Shown: in pieces, positions 1 through 9,025 of the stretch
Layout: each line of letters begins with the position of its first letter
Numbering within the stretch: the stretch's first letter is position 1
Assembly (NCBI GenBank): GCA_964463135.1
Contig: CAYXBA010000010.1
Location: forward strand, 73,205-137,204
Direction: 5' to 3'
Length of the DNA: 64,000 nucleotides
Source of the DNA: UBA6898 sp964463135
GTDB taxonomy: Bacteria > Nitrospirota > Thermodesulfovibrionia > Thermodesulfovibrionales > UBA6898
Notes under the pieces: model-generated
Told to the model about the DNA's origin: nothing
What the model saw: only the letters and a program-made list of their open reading frames with translations
Database searches by the model: none
Program-made: the position numbers and the translations under genes

Positions 1-101
1 CGGGAAAGCGCCTCATACATCGTTATGCCGAGGGCTGAAACAAGGGCAGACGCACGCGACTCCCGGTCTTCTCCCAGTCCATACATGGCAACAATATGCA
101 T
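1..101 (-). CDS. Unknown protein, N-terminal part only (cut by window edge)
   Basis: Reading leftward from an ATG at 99-101, an open frame runs off the window edge for 33 codons, beginning MHIVAMYGLGEDRESRAS. A second in-frame ATG lies at 84-86. It starts 15 bases after the stop of the S4-domain gene and on the same strand, so it is probably the last visible member of that leftward run. No domain can be recognised from this fragment. Confidence 0.4.
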   Translation of the reverse strand, partial: MHIVAMYGLGEDRESRASALVSALGITMYEALS

Positions 102-116
102 CGTTAAATGTCCGCG

Positions 117-326
117 CTAGCTGACAATGATCTCATGGCCTTCAAATGCAACCTTGTCGCCCTTGCGGAGCTTGCAGCGCTTACGCAGTTCCACGACGCC
201 GTTGACCCTGACATGGCCTTCCGCTATGGCGGCCTTTGCCATGCCTCCTGTTTCGCAGAGCCCGAGCACCTTCAGGAGGTTATTCAGTTCGATATATTCA
301 CGGCTGTTCAGCGCAAACTCTTCCAT
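117..326 (-). CDS. Small S4-domain RNA-binding protein (YbcJ/RlbA-like)
   Basis: This is a 69-residue protein consisting almost entirely of an S4 fold. It has the typical TGGMAKAAIAEGHVRVNG stretch around residues 26-43 and a basic RKRCKLRKGDKV strand. Single-domain S4 proteins of this size bind structured RNA and are often ribosome-associated. It sits downstream of the ywbE-like gene on the same strand, with a gap of about 100 bases. No strong Shine-Dalgarno sequence precedes the ATG. The family assignment is firm; the RNA target cannot be read from sequence. Confidence 0.85.
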   Translation of the reverse strand: MEEFALNSREYIELNNLLKVLGLCETGGMAKAAIAEGHVRVNGVVELRKRCKLRKGDKVAFEGHEIIVS

Positions 327-427
327 GGATTTATTCAGGGCCTTTTGGCCCCTACTTTACCTCCCTGTTGTCGATAAAAATACGAATAGGCATCCTGCGG
401 TCCCTGTTCTGCAAGGGACAGAGATCG

Positions 428-622
428 TCAAGCCAGGATATCCTTGACGCGTCCCACATCACCGCTTTCTAGACGGACCTTTATCCCATGGGGATGCGTC
501 GGCGATTTCGTCAGAATATCCTTCACAATGCCTCTGGTGAGCGAGCCGGTTCGCTGGTCTTTCTTTAATACAATGGCAACGTTCAGACCTTTCTTTATAT
601 CAGCGCGCCTGGTGCCGTCCAT
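428..622 (-). CDS. ywbE: YwbE family protein
   Basis: This 64-residue protein matches the small conserved YwbE family over its whole length. Characteristic stretches are the opening MDGTRRADIKKGL, the central VLKKDQRTGSLTRG, and the THPHGIKVRLESGDVGRV ending. The family's function is unknown; the basic, compact, KOW-like strand pattern suggests nucleic-acid binding, which is inference. The gene follows the PilZ gene by 20 bases and is probably co-transcribed with it. Confidence 0.88.
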   Translation of the reverse strand: MDGTRRADIKKGLNVAIVLKKDQRTGSLTRGIVKDILTKSPTHPHGIKVRLESGDVGRVKDILA

Positions 623-642
623 GGATCTGCCCCGCTCTTTTG

Positions 643-1386
643 TCAGGCCAGAGATATGCCGTCAACAGAAAAACCGGCATCATCAAGATAGAGGCGACGT
701 ATGAACTCCTTCAACGCTACTTTGTCGGCTTCGGGCATTTCAAGGAATTCTATGCCGACCTCAAAGCGGGAGGAATTGTCAGGAGAGACAATGCAGGAGG
801 CGACCCTGCCAATGAACGAAAGATGCATATTGCCAGGGATGGTTATGCTCATATGGATCCTTGTGTCAGGTTCAAAGCTCTGGCTGCTTTCTACAAGCAG
901 ACCGCCAAGGCTCAGCTTTTTTACCCGGTATGTCTCAGCAACATGCAGCATGGCCGTCTCCTTGGCGTCAATATGGAACCTGATATTGCAGCGCATCCCG
1001 CTCACGTCATGCACCTTCACCTGCCTGTGCTTTTCGAGGAGATGGGCCTCTATGAATCTGATCAGGCCTGCAATCGTCTTCTGGTCCAGGTTACCGAAGC
1101 GAAGGCCTGCAGCATATTTCAGATGCTTGTATTCATCCTGCGCCTCTGCTGCCTCATTCTCCATGAACCAGACAACCGTACCTCTGAGAGAAAGGTCCAG
1201 ATCATTGTCGAGGACCCTGAGGGAATATTCACTGCCCATGTCCAGTTTCCGGTCCGTGATCAGGGAAACACCGGTAATACTGATATCGCTGATCATCACC
1301 TCGCTGGCAAAGACCGCATTGCCCTTGATGTCCATCACATCTACACTGAACCGCCTGTGCCGTCTCTTATTGCTGAATGGTGTCAT
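643..1386 (-). CDS. Two-domain PilZ protein (probable c-di-GMP receptor)
   Basis: A 247-residue soluble protein. The first PilZ-like domain spans about residues 6-115 and carries the RRHRRF arginine motif followed by DISITGVSL, the two c-di-GMP contact elements. A second PilZ-like barrel spans about 130-235, where VKKLSLGGLLVE matches the (D/N)xSxxG element but the upstream arginine motif is poor, so only the first domain looks fully competent. A Shine-Dalgarno GGGAG lies 9 bases before the ATG. The GGDEF-EAL protein near 28-30 kb is a candidate source or sink of its ligand; that link is inference. Confidence 0.85.
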   Translation of the reverse strand: MTPFSNKRRHRRFSVDVMDIKGNAVFASEVMISDISITGVSLITDRKLDMGSEYSLRVLDNDLDLSLRGTVVWFMENEAAEAQDEYKHLKYAAGLRFGNLDQKTIAGLIRFIEAHLLEKHRQVKVHDVSGMRCNIRFHIDAKETAMLHVAETYRVKKLSLGGLLVESSQSFEPDTRIHMSITIPGNMHLSFIGRVASCIVSPDNSSRFEVGIEFLEMPEADKVALKEFIRRLYLDDAGFSVDGISLA

Positions 1387-1424
1387 ATCGGTATTCTCCC
1401 ATGGATCATGAAAACGCTCAATTA

Positions 1425-2177
1425 TTATTTTTCTTCCGGCGCCCCTGCGCGCAGATAACGGCCGCCGGTCCAGATGAGCACTGCGGCAAAGATGACCCGC
1501 AGGGCCGCCTCAGGCAGGTGATGTGCAAGGGTGCCGCCGAGGTACGTGCCGAGAAGGATCCCGGGGATGAGGCCTGCAAGCAGCGCGCCCTCGACATTCC
1601 CGAGCCTCTTGTGCGTGTATGCGCCCGCCGCGCCCGCAGGCACCATCGCCAGAAGCGATGTGCCCTGGCTGACATGCTGCCCCATGCCTGCAAGCAGGAC
1701 CATGGCCGGAACCATGATCGTGCCGCCGCCCACTCCCATCATACCTGAAAGAAAGCCGGTAAAGACACCGGTCAGCAGGAGCACGCATGCCTTATACCAG
1801 ACCGCGGGAGAAAGCACCAGTACCGGCAGATAGGGTTTTACCAGCAGGAGCAGTGAAACAACGAGCAGAAAGCCGCCGAAGGAGCGCTTCAGCTTCCATT
1901 CGGGCAGCGCATGTGCGTACTTCGCGCCTGCCCTTGCCGTGAAAACAGCGGTAACCGCAAGAAGAGCGGCTGCAGACACATCGACAGAGCCCTTCAGGAA
2001 ATAGGTCACTGCGCCTGCAACACCGGTGAAGACCAGCGCTACCAGACTGGTGCCGTGCGCCTTGTGCTGGGTAAGCTTCCTGATGCTGACCATGAGCGGG
2101 ATCATGATCACCCCGCCGCCCAGGCCGACCAGCCCGCCGAAGATCCCTGCGATGAGACCGATAAGAAAATTCATCAT
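1425..2177 (-). CDS. TauE/SafE family membrane permease
   Basis: An integral membrane protein of 250 residues in the sulfite/organosulfonate exporter (TauE/SafE) family. The two-fold repeated glycine signature is visible: IFGGLVGLGGGVIMIPLM near the N terminus and FLSGMMGVGGGTIMVPAMV in the second half, each beginning a four-helix bundle. The open frame extends further upstream, but the residues there are soluble and unlike the family, so the ATG-ATG pair at 2172-2177 was chosen as the start. A TATAAT-like hexamer lies about 10 bases before it, which would give a very short leader. The substrate is unknown. Confidence 0.85.
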   Translation of the reverse strand: MMNFLIGLIAGIFGGLVGLGGGVIMIPLMVSIRKLTQHKAHGTSLVALVFTGVAGAVTYFLKGSVDVSAAALLAVTAVFTARAGAKYAHALPEWKLKRSFGGFLLVVSLLLLVKPYLPVLVLSPAVWYKACVLLLTGVFTGFLSGMMGVGGGTIMVPAMVLLAGMGQHVSQGTSLLAMVPAGAAGAYTHKRLGNVEGALLAGLIPGILLGTYLGGTLAHHLPEAALRVIFAAVLIWTGGRYLRAGAPEEK

Positions 2178-2246
2178 GCCGGAAATTATACCAGAACGTA
2201 TTTCTGTTTTATCTCCTTCCCGGACATGTGATATGATTTCGGGATC

Positions 2247-3530
2247 GTGAAGAAGCACCTGTACATCATCTCTCCCTGCCGCAAGGAAGATATCTGGAGA
2301 AAACGGCGGGCAACCTTTGTGCTGCCGCAGATGTCCCTTGCCATACTCGCAGAACTGACGCCGGACAGATTCGAGATCAGGGTCACGGACGAGCTGGTCG
2401 ATGACATTGATTTTTCCTGGCCTGCGGACCTGGTCGCGATCTCGACGAATTCGACCAATGCACCGCGCGCGTACGAGGTCGCAAAGCGCTTCAGGGAAAA
2501 GGGATCGCGGGTCATCATGGGCGGCATCCATCCGTCAGTCATGCCCGATGAGGTGCTTCAGCATGCTGATGCCCTGCTTATCGGCGAGGCAGAGGAGATG
2601 TGGCTGAAGATCCTCGACGATTTCCTGTCCGACCGCATGGAACAAGTCTACCGGTGCCAGGCTTATCCGTCGCCTGAGAGCATCCCGTCCGGCAGATGGG
2701 ATGTCATTCATCAAAAAAGGTACTATGTGCCCCGTACATTCCAGACCTCGCGCGGCTGCCCGTACGGCTGCTCCTTCTGTTCATCGACCCAGTTCTTCGG
2801 CACAAAACAGCGCTGCCGGCCGATCGGAAAGATCGTCGCAGAGCTGAAAGAATACAGAGGCCGTTTGGCAGTGTTCATTGACGACAACATTGCCGGCAAT
2901 AATGCGTACGCCAAAGAACTCTTCAGAGCATTGAAACCCTTAAAACAGAGATGGGTGGCCCAGACATCCATTGACATTGCACGGGACAATGAACTCCTGA
3001 GGCTTGCCGCAGAAAGCGGCTGCGCAGGCCTGCTGATCGGGTTTGAGAGCGTAAATGCCAGCAACGCAGTGGATGTGAAGAAGCTGAGAAAGGCAGAACA
3101 GTATGCAGAGCATGTGAGGGAGATCAGGGCAGCAGGCATTGGCGTGCATGGTTCCTTCATCTTCGGCTTTGATAATGACACCCCGGACATCTTCAACAGC
3201 ACGGTCGAATTCGTGATGCAGAACCGGCTTGAGGTAGCGAACTACTGCAAGCTCACGCCCTTTCCCGGCACAAAGCTTTTTGAAGAGATGTCTGCAGAGG
3301 GAAGGCTCCTGCACCGCAACTGGGAAAAGTACGACCGCTACCATATCGTCTATAAGCCGAAGAACATCTCAGCAGAGGAACTGCACCAGAAGACCCTTGA
3401 GGCATATTTGAAGACCTATTCGCTCAGCTCGATCCTGAAGAGAATGCCCTCAAAGATACAGAACATCCTGCCCTATTTTGCGATGAACATCAGCTACCGG
3501 ATGGGATCGAAGCGCTTGAGGAGGTCCTGA
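2247..3530 (+). CDS. Cobalamin-binding-domain radical SAM protein
   Basis: A 427-residue class B-type radical SAM protein. Residues 1-140 form a B12-binding Rossmann-like domain (PQMSLAILAELTP, then GGIHPSVMPDE and HADALLIGEAEE). The radical SAM core follows, with the cluster motif CPYGCSFC around residue 171 and a FGFDNDTPD segment. The start is a GTG. It is divergent from the TauE gene and converges on the downstream lipoprotein gene with a 37-base overlap of coding ends. Related proteins perform methylations or ring and lipid modifications; the substrate cannot be assigned. The gene at 9079-10377 is a similar protein. Confidence 0.85.
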   Translation: MKKHLYIISPCRKEDIWRKRRATFVLPQMSLAILAELTPDRFEIRVTDELVDDIDFSWPADLVAISTNSTNAPRAYEVAKRFREKGSRVIMGGIHPSVMPDEVLQHADALLIGEAEEMWLKILDDFLSDRMEQVYRCQAYPSPESIPSGRWDVIHQKRYYVPRTFQTSRGCPYGCSFCSSTQFFGTKQRCRPIGKIVAELKEYRGRLAVFIDDNIAGNNAYAKELFRALKPLKQRWVAQTSIDIARDNELLRLAAESGCAGLLIGFESVNASNAVDVKKLRKAEQYAEHVREIRAAGIGVHGSFIFGFDNDTPDIFNSTVEFVMQNRLEVANYCKLTPFPGTKLFEEMSAEGRLLHRNWEKYDRYHIVYKPKNISAEELHQKTLEAYLKTYSLSSILKRMPSKIQNILPYFAMNISYRMGSKRLRRS

Positions 3531-4291
3531 AAAGGCAGCACGTTCTTGTCACCATGTTCGATCTCCTTAAAATAACCGGAAGGGATCTCCGTATCATACT
3601 CCGGTTCCTGGAGAGCGATCTCCATCTTTGTGCCGTTGCTGAATGAAAGTTTTGTCTTTTCCGGCACCTTGCCGTTGTATCCGTCAAAATCGATCGTAAT
3701 GACCTCGGCGCCTTCCTTATAAACGATGATCCGCCTGTTCAGGAGATAGGTCCTGTCAAAGAAATATTTCATGACCGGCTCTGCACCCGGCTCTGCAGGA
3801 TCGTACGCGAGGAGCAGCCAGGAGTCGGCTTGCTCCTGCATGACGTAACGGAACTTCCCGTTCATCAAAGAGGCAAACGTGATCTCCGGAGACCGCATCT
3901 CATACAGCATGTTCCTGGGCGGCAGATAGACCTGCAGCAGGTCCTTTGCGATCAGGAACTCCATGATGGTGATGCCGAAAGGACCGAAGAGGCCGGTCTT
4001 CAGGGAGTCAGGAGCCTGGTACCCGAAGACGCCGCTGAAACTGCCTGCAGGCTCGTTGTTCTTGAATACCCGGACATCGGTCAGCGCCTTGATCGTCCGC
4101 GTGTCCCTGAACCCTATCGAATGTTTCAGGACCTCGATCGTGACCGGACCTGAGTATGGTTCAAGTTCAGGCTGCCGTACAAGTTCTTTTTTGGCGCAGG
4201 ATGATCCCAGCACCATGATAAGCAGAACGCAAAGCACGGCAGGCCAGGCTGATCTGAAACGGCAGAGAGTGAATGACAGAATTTCCCGCAT
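3494..4291 (-). CDS. Putative outer-membrane lipoprotein (LolB-like size and shape)
   Basis: A predicted lipoprotein of about 265 residues. From the chosen ATG the protein opens with a basic stretch, a hydrophobic helix (WPAVLCVLLIMVLG) and a cysteine in LGSSCAKK, an imperfect lipobox. The frame is also open up to a GTG at 4328-4330, which would add 13 residues. The mature part is beta-rich with no recognised catalytic motif; late segments such as GYNGKVPEKTKLSFSNGTKM recall lipoprotein-carrier folds of the LolA/LolB kind, which is only a resemblance. It directly follows the glycosyltransferase gene and its 3' end overlaps the converging radical SAM gene. Confidence 0.65.
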   Translation of the reverse strand: MREILSFTLCRFRSAWPAVLCVLLIMVLGSSCAKKELVRQPELEPYSGPVTIEVLKHSIGFRDTRTIKALTDVRVFKNNEPAGSFSGVFGYQAPDSLKTGLFGPFGITIMEFLIAKDLLQVYLPPRNMLYEMRSPEITFASLMNGKFRYVMQEQADSWLLLAYDPAEPGAEPVMKYFFDRTYLLNRRIIVYKEGAEVITIDFDGYNGKVPEKTKLSFSNGTKMEIALQEPEYDTEIPSGYFKEIEHGDKNVLPFQDLLKRFDPIR

Positions 4292-4338
4292 TGTCCATAC
4301 TATCAAATTTGGTTTGTGGATAGGAAGCACGAAACAGG

Positions 4339-5118
4339 TCAGCAGGTCAGGAATCTATTGACGACATCGCCGCCTGATCCCAGCAGTTTCGCGATAACAG
4401 ACAGATAATCCCTTTCGGTCAGTTGTATACCGAAAAAAGACCTGTTGATGAACGACGCACATAAATTGGCTGCAGATAGTTCATTGCCACACTGCTGCAT
4501 ATAAAAAGCGAGGACCTTTTCATCCTGCAGATCCACCGCACGGTTCACGATCGGATTGAACATCCCCACATTGTTGATCTTTGCCAGGGGGAGGTGGGCA
4601 TTCAGGCTGGTCAGAAGCTCAGTGCCGACCGCATTGTTCGGCAGCAGTGTATTGTTCTTTACGATCTCCCTGCAGGCATACAGATAAAAGTCCAGGAACT
4701 CACTGTCCCTCGAAAAGAGGGCAACCGCATTATTGACCTTGGCGGTAAATCCCATACTGCTCTCGGAAACAAGATGCAGCCAGACCTCGCGGCAGAGTGC
4801 ATACTCCTCCTGCAGGGGCAAGCTGAATTTTTCAGGTCCAAAGACAAGGACATCCGCATCCACCCAGACAGCCTTCTCGTAACCCTCAAACAGGAGTTTC
4901 TTCGCCATGACCAATCTGGCCAGATCAGAGACAAGGTGGACCTGATCCTGTACCTTTTCCCTGTACCACCGTGGAGCACAGTCAAAAAGCTCATCGCCGA
5001 CGAACGCATAATCGAATCCGCTCGCATCAGCCCACTGTCTGACCGAGGCCATGCATTGGCTGATCCATTCGGGGACGTCATCTTTTCTGTAGGACTGATA
5101 GATTATGGTTTTCAACAC
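4339..5118 (-). CDS. GT-A fold glycosyltransferase-like protein
   Basis: A 259-residue protein with the layout of small sugar transferases of the Gly_transf_sug / capsular polysaccharide kind. The N terminus has YQSYRKDDVPEWISQC. A DLARLVMAKKLLFEGYEKAVWVDAD region follows, ending in the DAD (DxD) metal/nucleotide-sugar motif around residue 88. Later comes a conserved acceptor-side region LPNNAVGTELL. No membrane segment is seen, so it probably acts in the cytoplasm on cell-surface glycan. It is the first gene of a two-gene leftward unit with the lipoprotein. Donor and acceptor are unknown. Confidence 0.7.
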   Translation of the reverse strand: MLKTIIYQSYRKDDVPEWISQCMASVRQWADASGFDYAFVGDELFDCAPRWYREKVQDQVHLVSDLARLVMAKKLLFEGYEKAVWVDADVLVFGPEKFSLPLQEEYALCREVWLHLVSESSMGFTAKVNNAVALFSRDSEFLDFYLYACREIVKNNTLLPNNAVGTELLTSLNAHLPLAKINNVGMFNPIVNRAVDLQDEKVLAFYMQQCGNELSAANLCASFINRSFFGIQLTERDYLSVIAKLLGSGGDVVNRFLTC

Positions 5119-5204
5119 ATTCCTCTGGCACCCGTGCTGCTGTTTATCATGACACTTGACAGTAATTTGTTCATTGATAAAGAGATGATTCTTAGGATAT
5201 TCTA

Positions 5205-7520
5205 ATGCAAATAATGAAGATAAGCCACAGACTGATCTCAGGAAATATCGTTATCATCGCGCTGGTCATTGCTATCGGCATCTTCGGTCTTCTCTCGAGA
5301 CGGGATATCGTGAGGTCCTTCGAAAGCGCAGAGAAACATTTCAGGAGCATCATCACCTCTGCCACCGAAGTCTCAAGCTATGCAAAAAGGGTGGAAGGCC
5401 ACCTGATCCTTTTCCTTACGCTCCATAACAACGATGACCGGGAAAAGTTCTTCGAGCGTTACGATGCCCTCCTCGAAGAGATCAAGGTCCTGGACCGGAT
5501 GGTTAACGTGCCGGAGGCACGGGAATATGTAGAGAGGATCAAGGCCGACACCGGCAGACTTCTTACTGCAGGAGAAGACCTGCTGAAGGCATATGACCGC
5601 GATATGGCCTCCTCCCGCAGATTCATATTGGAAAAATACGAAGCAGAGATACGGACTTTCAATCAGCTCGCTTCCGAGATACGGCAGCAGGGTGTCAGTC
5701 TTACCATAGCCGAGGCAGTATTGAGCGAGGATGCGCATAAGATAGCGCTGAAAAAAGCCGCATCCTTTCAATTCTACGGCATTGCGATCATTCTCGGTGG
5801 GGTCATCATAGCGCTGATCCTGGGCTACGTATTTTCAAGGAAGATAGCCCTTCCCCTGCTGGAACTGAAGGACAATGTCGCTGAACTGACCAAGGGCAAC
5901 CTCGATGTCGAAGTGACCCATACATCAAAGGATGAGATCGGAGACCTTGCAGCCTCGTTCAACATCATGACAGGGGCCCTGCGGGATTCCCGGCACGAGA
6001 TCCTCTCGGAGAAAGAGCGCCTATTGGTGACGCTCCGGTCGATCGGCGACGGTGTGATCACAACGGACATCCAGGGAAAGGTTGTTCTTGTGAATGCCGT
6101 GGCAGAGGCCCTCACCGGCTGGACACAGGAAGAGGCCTCGGGCAGACCTCTTCCCGAGATCTTCACTACCATAGACGATGAGACCCGTGAGGTCTGCGAA
6201 AATCCGGTCGAGCAGGTATTCAGGACCGGCAAGAGCATTGCGATGACCGATCACAAGACCCTGAGCGCCAAAGACAGGACCGAACGGCTGATCGCAGACA
6301 GCGCAGCACCGATCCGCGATGACCAGGGGCAGATCATCGGGGCTGTTCTGGTATTCCGTGATATTACCGAAAAACGGAAGATGGAGAAGGAGGTCCTCAA
6401 GGCGCGGAATATAGAATCCCTCGGCATTCTTGCCGGCGGTATAGCCCATGACTTTAACAATATCCTGGTCGGCATACTCGGCAATGTCTCCCTCGCAAAA
6501 AGGAAACTCGAAAAAGAAGACCGGAGCAAGGTCGTGGAAAGACTTACCAGCCTCGAAAACGCAGCGCTCCGGGCCAAGGATCTGGCCTATCAGCTGCTCA
6601 CGTTTTCGCGGGGAGGAGCTCCCCTGCTGAAGACGACCATCATGAGCGGACTGATCATGGACGCAACGAAGTTTGCGCTGGCAGGCTCGAACATAATCTG
6701 CAGCTTCTCCTTTCCTGATGACCTCTGGCCTGTTGATGTTGACCGGGGGCAGCTCAGCCAGGTCATTCACAACCTGATCATCAATGCAAAGTGGGCCATG
6801 CCTGAAGGCGGCACCGTGGAGCTGATGGGAGAGAACATCGTAATTCAGGAGGGGTCTGCGCTGGCCGAACTGCTCCCTGCAGGCAGGTATACCAGGATAT
6901 CCGTGAACGATGAAGGGGTCGGCATTCCGGCCGAAAACCTCCAGAGGATATTCGATCCCTATTTTACCACCCGGGGCCAGGGGTCAGGCCTCGGCCTTGC
7001 GACCGCATACTCCATCATGAAGAGGCACCGGGGCCTCATCACCGCCGAGTCTGCTGCAGGGGAAGGGACAACCTTCCATCTCTATCTGCCCGTCTCTGAG
7101 AGGACGATAAGCCAGGAACCCGAGGAGGTCATGCTCAAGGCAGGCAGCGGCAGGGTCCTCCTTATGGACGATGATGAGATCGTCAGGGATGTCACCCAGA
7201 ACATGCTGATCGATCTGGGCTATGAGATCGTGCTTTCGACGAACGGCACTGAGGCTGTCACGCTCTATCAGGAGGCCATGAAGGCAGGCAGACCCTTTGC
7301 AGCGGTCATTCTGGACCTGACGGTCCCAGGCGGCATGGGAGGCAGGGAGACCATGCAGGCTATCCTCGATATCGATGCAGACGTCAGGGCCATTGTGGCA
7401 AGCGGGTATTCGGCAGACCCGATCATGGCGGATTTTGCGAAATACGGCTTCAGAGATCTGCTGAAAAAACCCTACAGCCTGCAGGAGATCGGCGATGCTC
7501 TGCAGCGGGTCATGGGGTGA
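5205..7520 (+). CDS. Membrane hybrid sensor histidine kinase with C-terminal receiver
   Basis: A 771-residue hybrid kinase. A first membrane helix at about 10-30 and a second at about 190-212 enclose a helical periplasmic sensor of about 160 residues. HAMP follows at about 213-265, a PAS domain at about 275-390, and a HisKA-type segment GILAGGIAHDFNNILVG with phospho-acceptor His415. The HATPase has an N box (NLIINAKWAM), DEGVGIP and GSGLGLATAYSIMKRH. The receiver has the acidic cluster at Asp655 and phospho-acceptor Asp704. No response regulator gene is adjacent, so output probably goes to an unlinked partner. A weak AGGAT ribosome site precedes the ATG; a second ATG lies three codons in. 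Confidence 0.88.
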   Translation: MQIMKISHRLISGNIVIIALVIAIGIFGLLSRRDIVRSFESAEKHFRSIITSATEVSSYAKRVEGHLILFLTLHNNDDREKFFERYDALLEEIKVLDRMVNVPEAREYVERIKADTGRLLTAGEDLLKAYDRDMASSRRFILEKYEAEIRTFNQLASEIRQQGVSLTIAEAVLSEDAHKIALKKAASFQFYGIAIILGGVIIALILGYVFSRKIALPLLELKDNVAELTKGNLDVEVTHTSKDEIGDLAASFNIMTGALRDSRHEILSEKERLLVTLRSIGDGVITTDIQGKVVLVNAVAEALTGWTQEEASGRPLPEIFTTIDDETREVCENPVEQVFRTGKSIAMTDHKTLSAKDRTERLIADSAAPIRDDQGQIIGAVLVFRDITEKRKMEKEVLKARNIESLGILAGGIAHDFNNILVGILGNVSLAKRKLEKEDRSKVVERLTSLENAALRAKDLAYQLLTFSRGGAPLLKTTIMSGLIMDATKFALAGSNIICSFSFPDDLWPVDVDRGQLSQVIHNLIINAKWAMPEGGTVELMGENIVIQEGSALAELLPAGRYTRISVNDEGVGIPAENLQRIFDPYFTTRGQGSGLGLATAYSIMKRHRGLITAESAAGEGTTFHLYLPVSERTISQEPEEVMLKAGSGRVLLMDDDEIVRDVTQNMLIDLGYEIVLSTNGTEAVTLYQEAMKAGRPFAAVILDLTVPGGMGGRETMQAILDIDADVRAIVASGYSADPIMADFAKYGFRDLLKKPYSLQEIGDALQRVMG

Positions 7521-7593
7521 GAGAAGCTCAGTCTTTCAGCTCCTGAGGTGAATAGACTGCAGTCTACTGATTAAAGCACCTGCTGCTGGTTAA

Positions 7594-7631
7594 CGACTGC
7601 AATACCTAAACATCTACAGACTTTCCACCTG
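7594..7631 (+). repeat. Inverted repeat, arm A (overlaps the radical SAM 3' end)
   Basis: A 38-bp arm whose reverse complement matches 9026-9063 at 36 of 38 positions (mismatches at one A/T and one A/G site). It contains the last eight codons and the stop of the SPASM radical SAM gene. Farther out, an AGACTGCAGTCT palindrome at about 7554 resembles AGACTACAGTCT just beyond the other arm, so the original repeat may have been longer. Confidence 0.9.
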
Positions 7632-8985
7632 AGCAGTTATCTTTCTGATAGTTCTCTTCCCACGCCTTGTCGGCAAGCTTGCCCCATTTGACCGAATAGT
7701 CATCGATCTTTTCGGCGAACCCTTCGACGATGTTCTCAGCTCCCTGATGCGTGAAATAGACCCCCGGCATCTTGCAGACGTCGCGGTACACATTGGGGTG
7801 GTCGATGATCATGCAGGGCCTGAGCTTGTTCTCATGCGTCTTCTGGTATGACTGTATCTTCTTGAAGAGCGGCGATGTGACCGCCTCCTGAAGACTTACG
7901 TTCTTGATATTATGGGAAGCAAAGTGGCAGAAGACGCAGGGCTCGACATCTCCCTTGGAGTTGATATGAAAATATTTCCTGCCTCCTGCAATGCAGCCGC
8001 CGACCACAGGCCCGTCATTCCAGAAGTCGCCGAAAAGCATTTCTTTGCAGGTCCGGAAATAGGCGACACGCGCCCTCAGCATCTCGCGCTGCTCAGGCGT
8101 CGGCACCAGGTCCCAGTTCGGCTCCCTGCCGACCGGCGTGTACAGGAAATACCATCCCACGGTCGTGCCCTGTGCCATCCAGTGGTCCACGAACTTGTCT
8201 GACACCATGATGTCCGCATTCTGCCGCGTCATCGTGGCCGAATACCCGAAGAGCACACCCGCTTCCTTCAGGAGCTTCATCGCTTTCAGCACGCGCTCAT
8301 AGTGGCCCTCGCCCCTGCGCTTGTCGGTCTCTTCCTTAAATCCCTCAACGCTGATCGCAGGCAGGACATTGCCGAGCTTTGCAAGCCTGGCAACGAGCTT
8401 CTCGTCAAGCAGGCCGCCGTGCGTAAAGACATGGAAGGCCATATCATTATGTTTTTCGAAGAGGTCGAGCAGGTCCTTCCGGAAGAACGGCTCGCCGCCG
8501 GAGACAACGATAAAGTACACGCCCATCTCTTTTGCCTCGGTCAGCACCCGGTCGATCACTTCATACGGAAGGTCCTCGTCCTTTTTGTACATGCCTGCAT
8601 AGCAGCCGAAGCAGTTCAGGTTGCATTTCATCGAAGGGCTGATCACCAGAAGGCCGGGCGGATAGAACCCGCCTGCGCCGTCGGAAAAGGCCTTGCGCTT
8701 GGTACTGCCCACCAGGAGCTGGTTCATGATAAAGCAGCGGATGATCTGCTTCTTGTGGCGCGGACTGGTGTTGCGGAGTATCTTCATCGCAACATTCAGC
8801 GTCGGATGACCGTTCCGCCACATCTCGCGGATGGACCTGATGGCCCGTTTATAGTGATCGCGCGTGGTCGCCTTCTCCGCAATGTTCAGATATGAGATCA
8901 AGGCATTCTTGCTGCTGAGCGCCATCACCTGAACAAGGCCGTACAGGAACCTCGATACCAGGAATGGTTTCAGTGTCTTCAACAT
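7606..8985 (-). CDS. Radical SAM / SPASM domain protein
   Basis: A 459-residue protein. An N-terminal helical region (about 1-110) precedes a radical SAM core with CNLNCFGC around residue 120, then VSGGEPFFRKDL for SAM binding and LPAISVEGF. The C-terminal part has a SPASM-like cysteine set (GGCIAGGRKYFHINSKGDVEP, then CVFC and later single cysteines) for auxiliary iron-sulfur clusters. Relatives modify peptides, cofactors or lipids. It lies downstream of a B12-radical SAM and an acyltransferase gene, hinting at lipid chemistry (inference). The final codons lie inside one arm of the inverted repeat; the other arm lies upstream of its start. Confidence 0.82.
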   Translation of the reverse strand: MLKTLKPFLVSRFLYGLVQVMALSSKNALISYLNIAEKATTRDHYKRAIRSIREMWRNGHPTLNVAMKILRNTSPRHKKQIIRCFIMNQLLVGSTKRKAFSDGAGGFYPPGLLVISPSMKCNLNCFGCYAGMYKKDEDLPYEVIDRVLTEAKEMGVYFIVVSGGEPFFRKDLLDLFEKHNDMAFHVFTHGGLLDEKLVARLAKLGNVLPAISVEGFKEETDKRRGEGHYERVLKAMKLLKEAGVLFGYSATMTRQNADIMVSDKFVDHWMAQGTTVGWYFLYTPVGREPNWDLVPTPEQREMLRARVAYFRTCKEMLFGDFWNDGPVVGGCIAGGRKYFHINSKGDVEPCVFCHFASHNIKNVSLQEAVTSPLFKKIQSYQKTHENKLRPCMIIDHPNVYRDVCKMPGVYFTHQGAENIVEGFAEKIDDYSVKWGKLADKAWEENYQKDNCSGGKSVDV

Positions 8986-9025
8986 TTATACTCTTGCCTC
9001 CGTTGCGTTCATATTTGTAGCTACA

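Noticed and set aside
1425..2531. 368-residue version of the TauE/SafE permease
   Set aside because: The first 118 residues are unlike the family and overlap the divergent radical SAM gene; the protein family begins at MMNFLIGLIAG.
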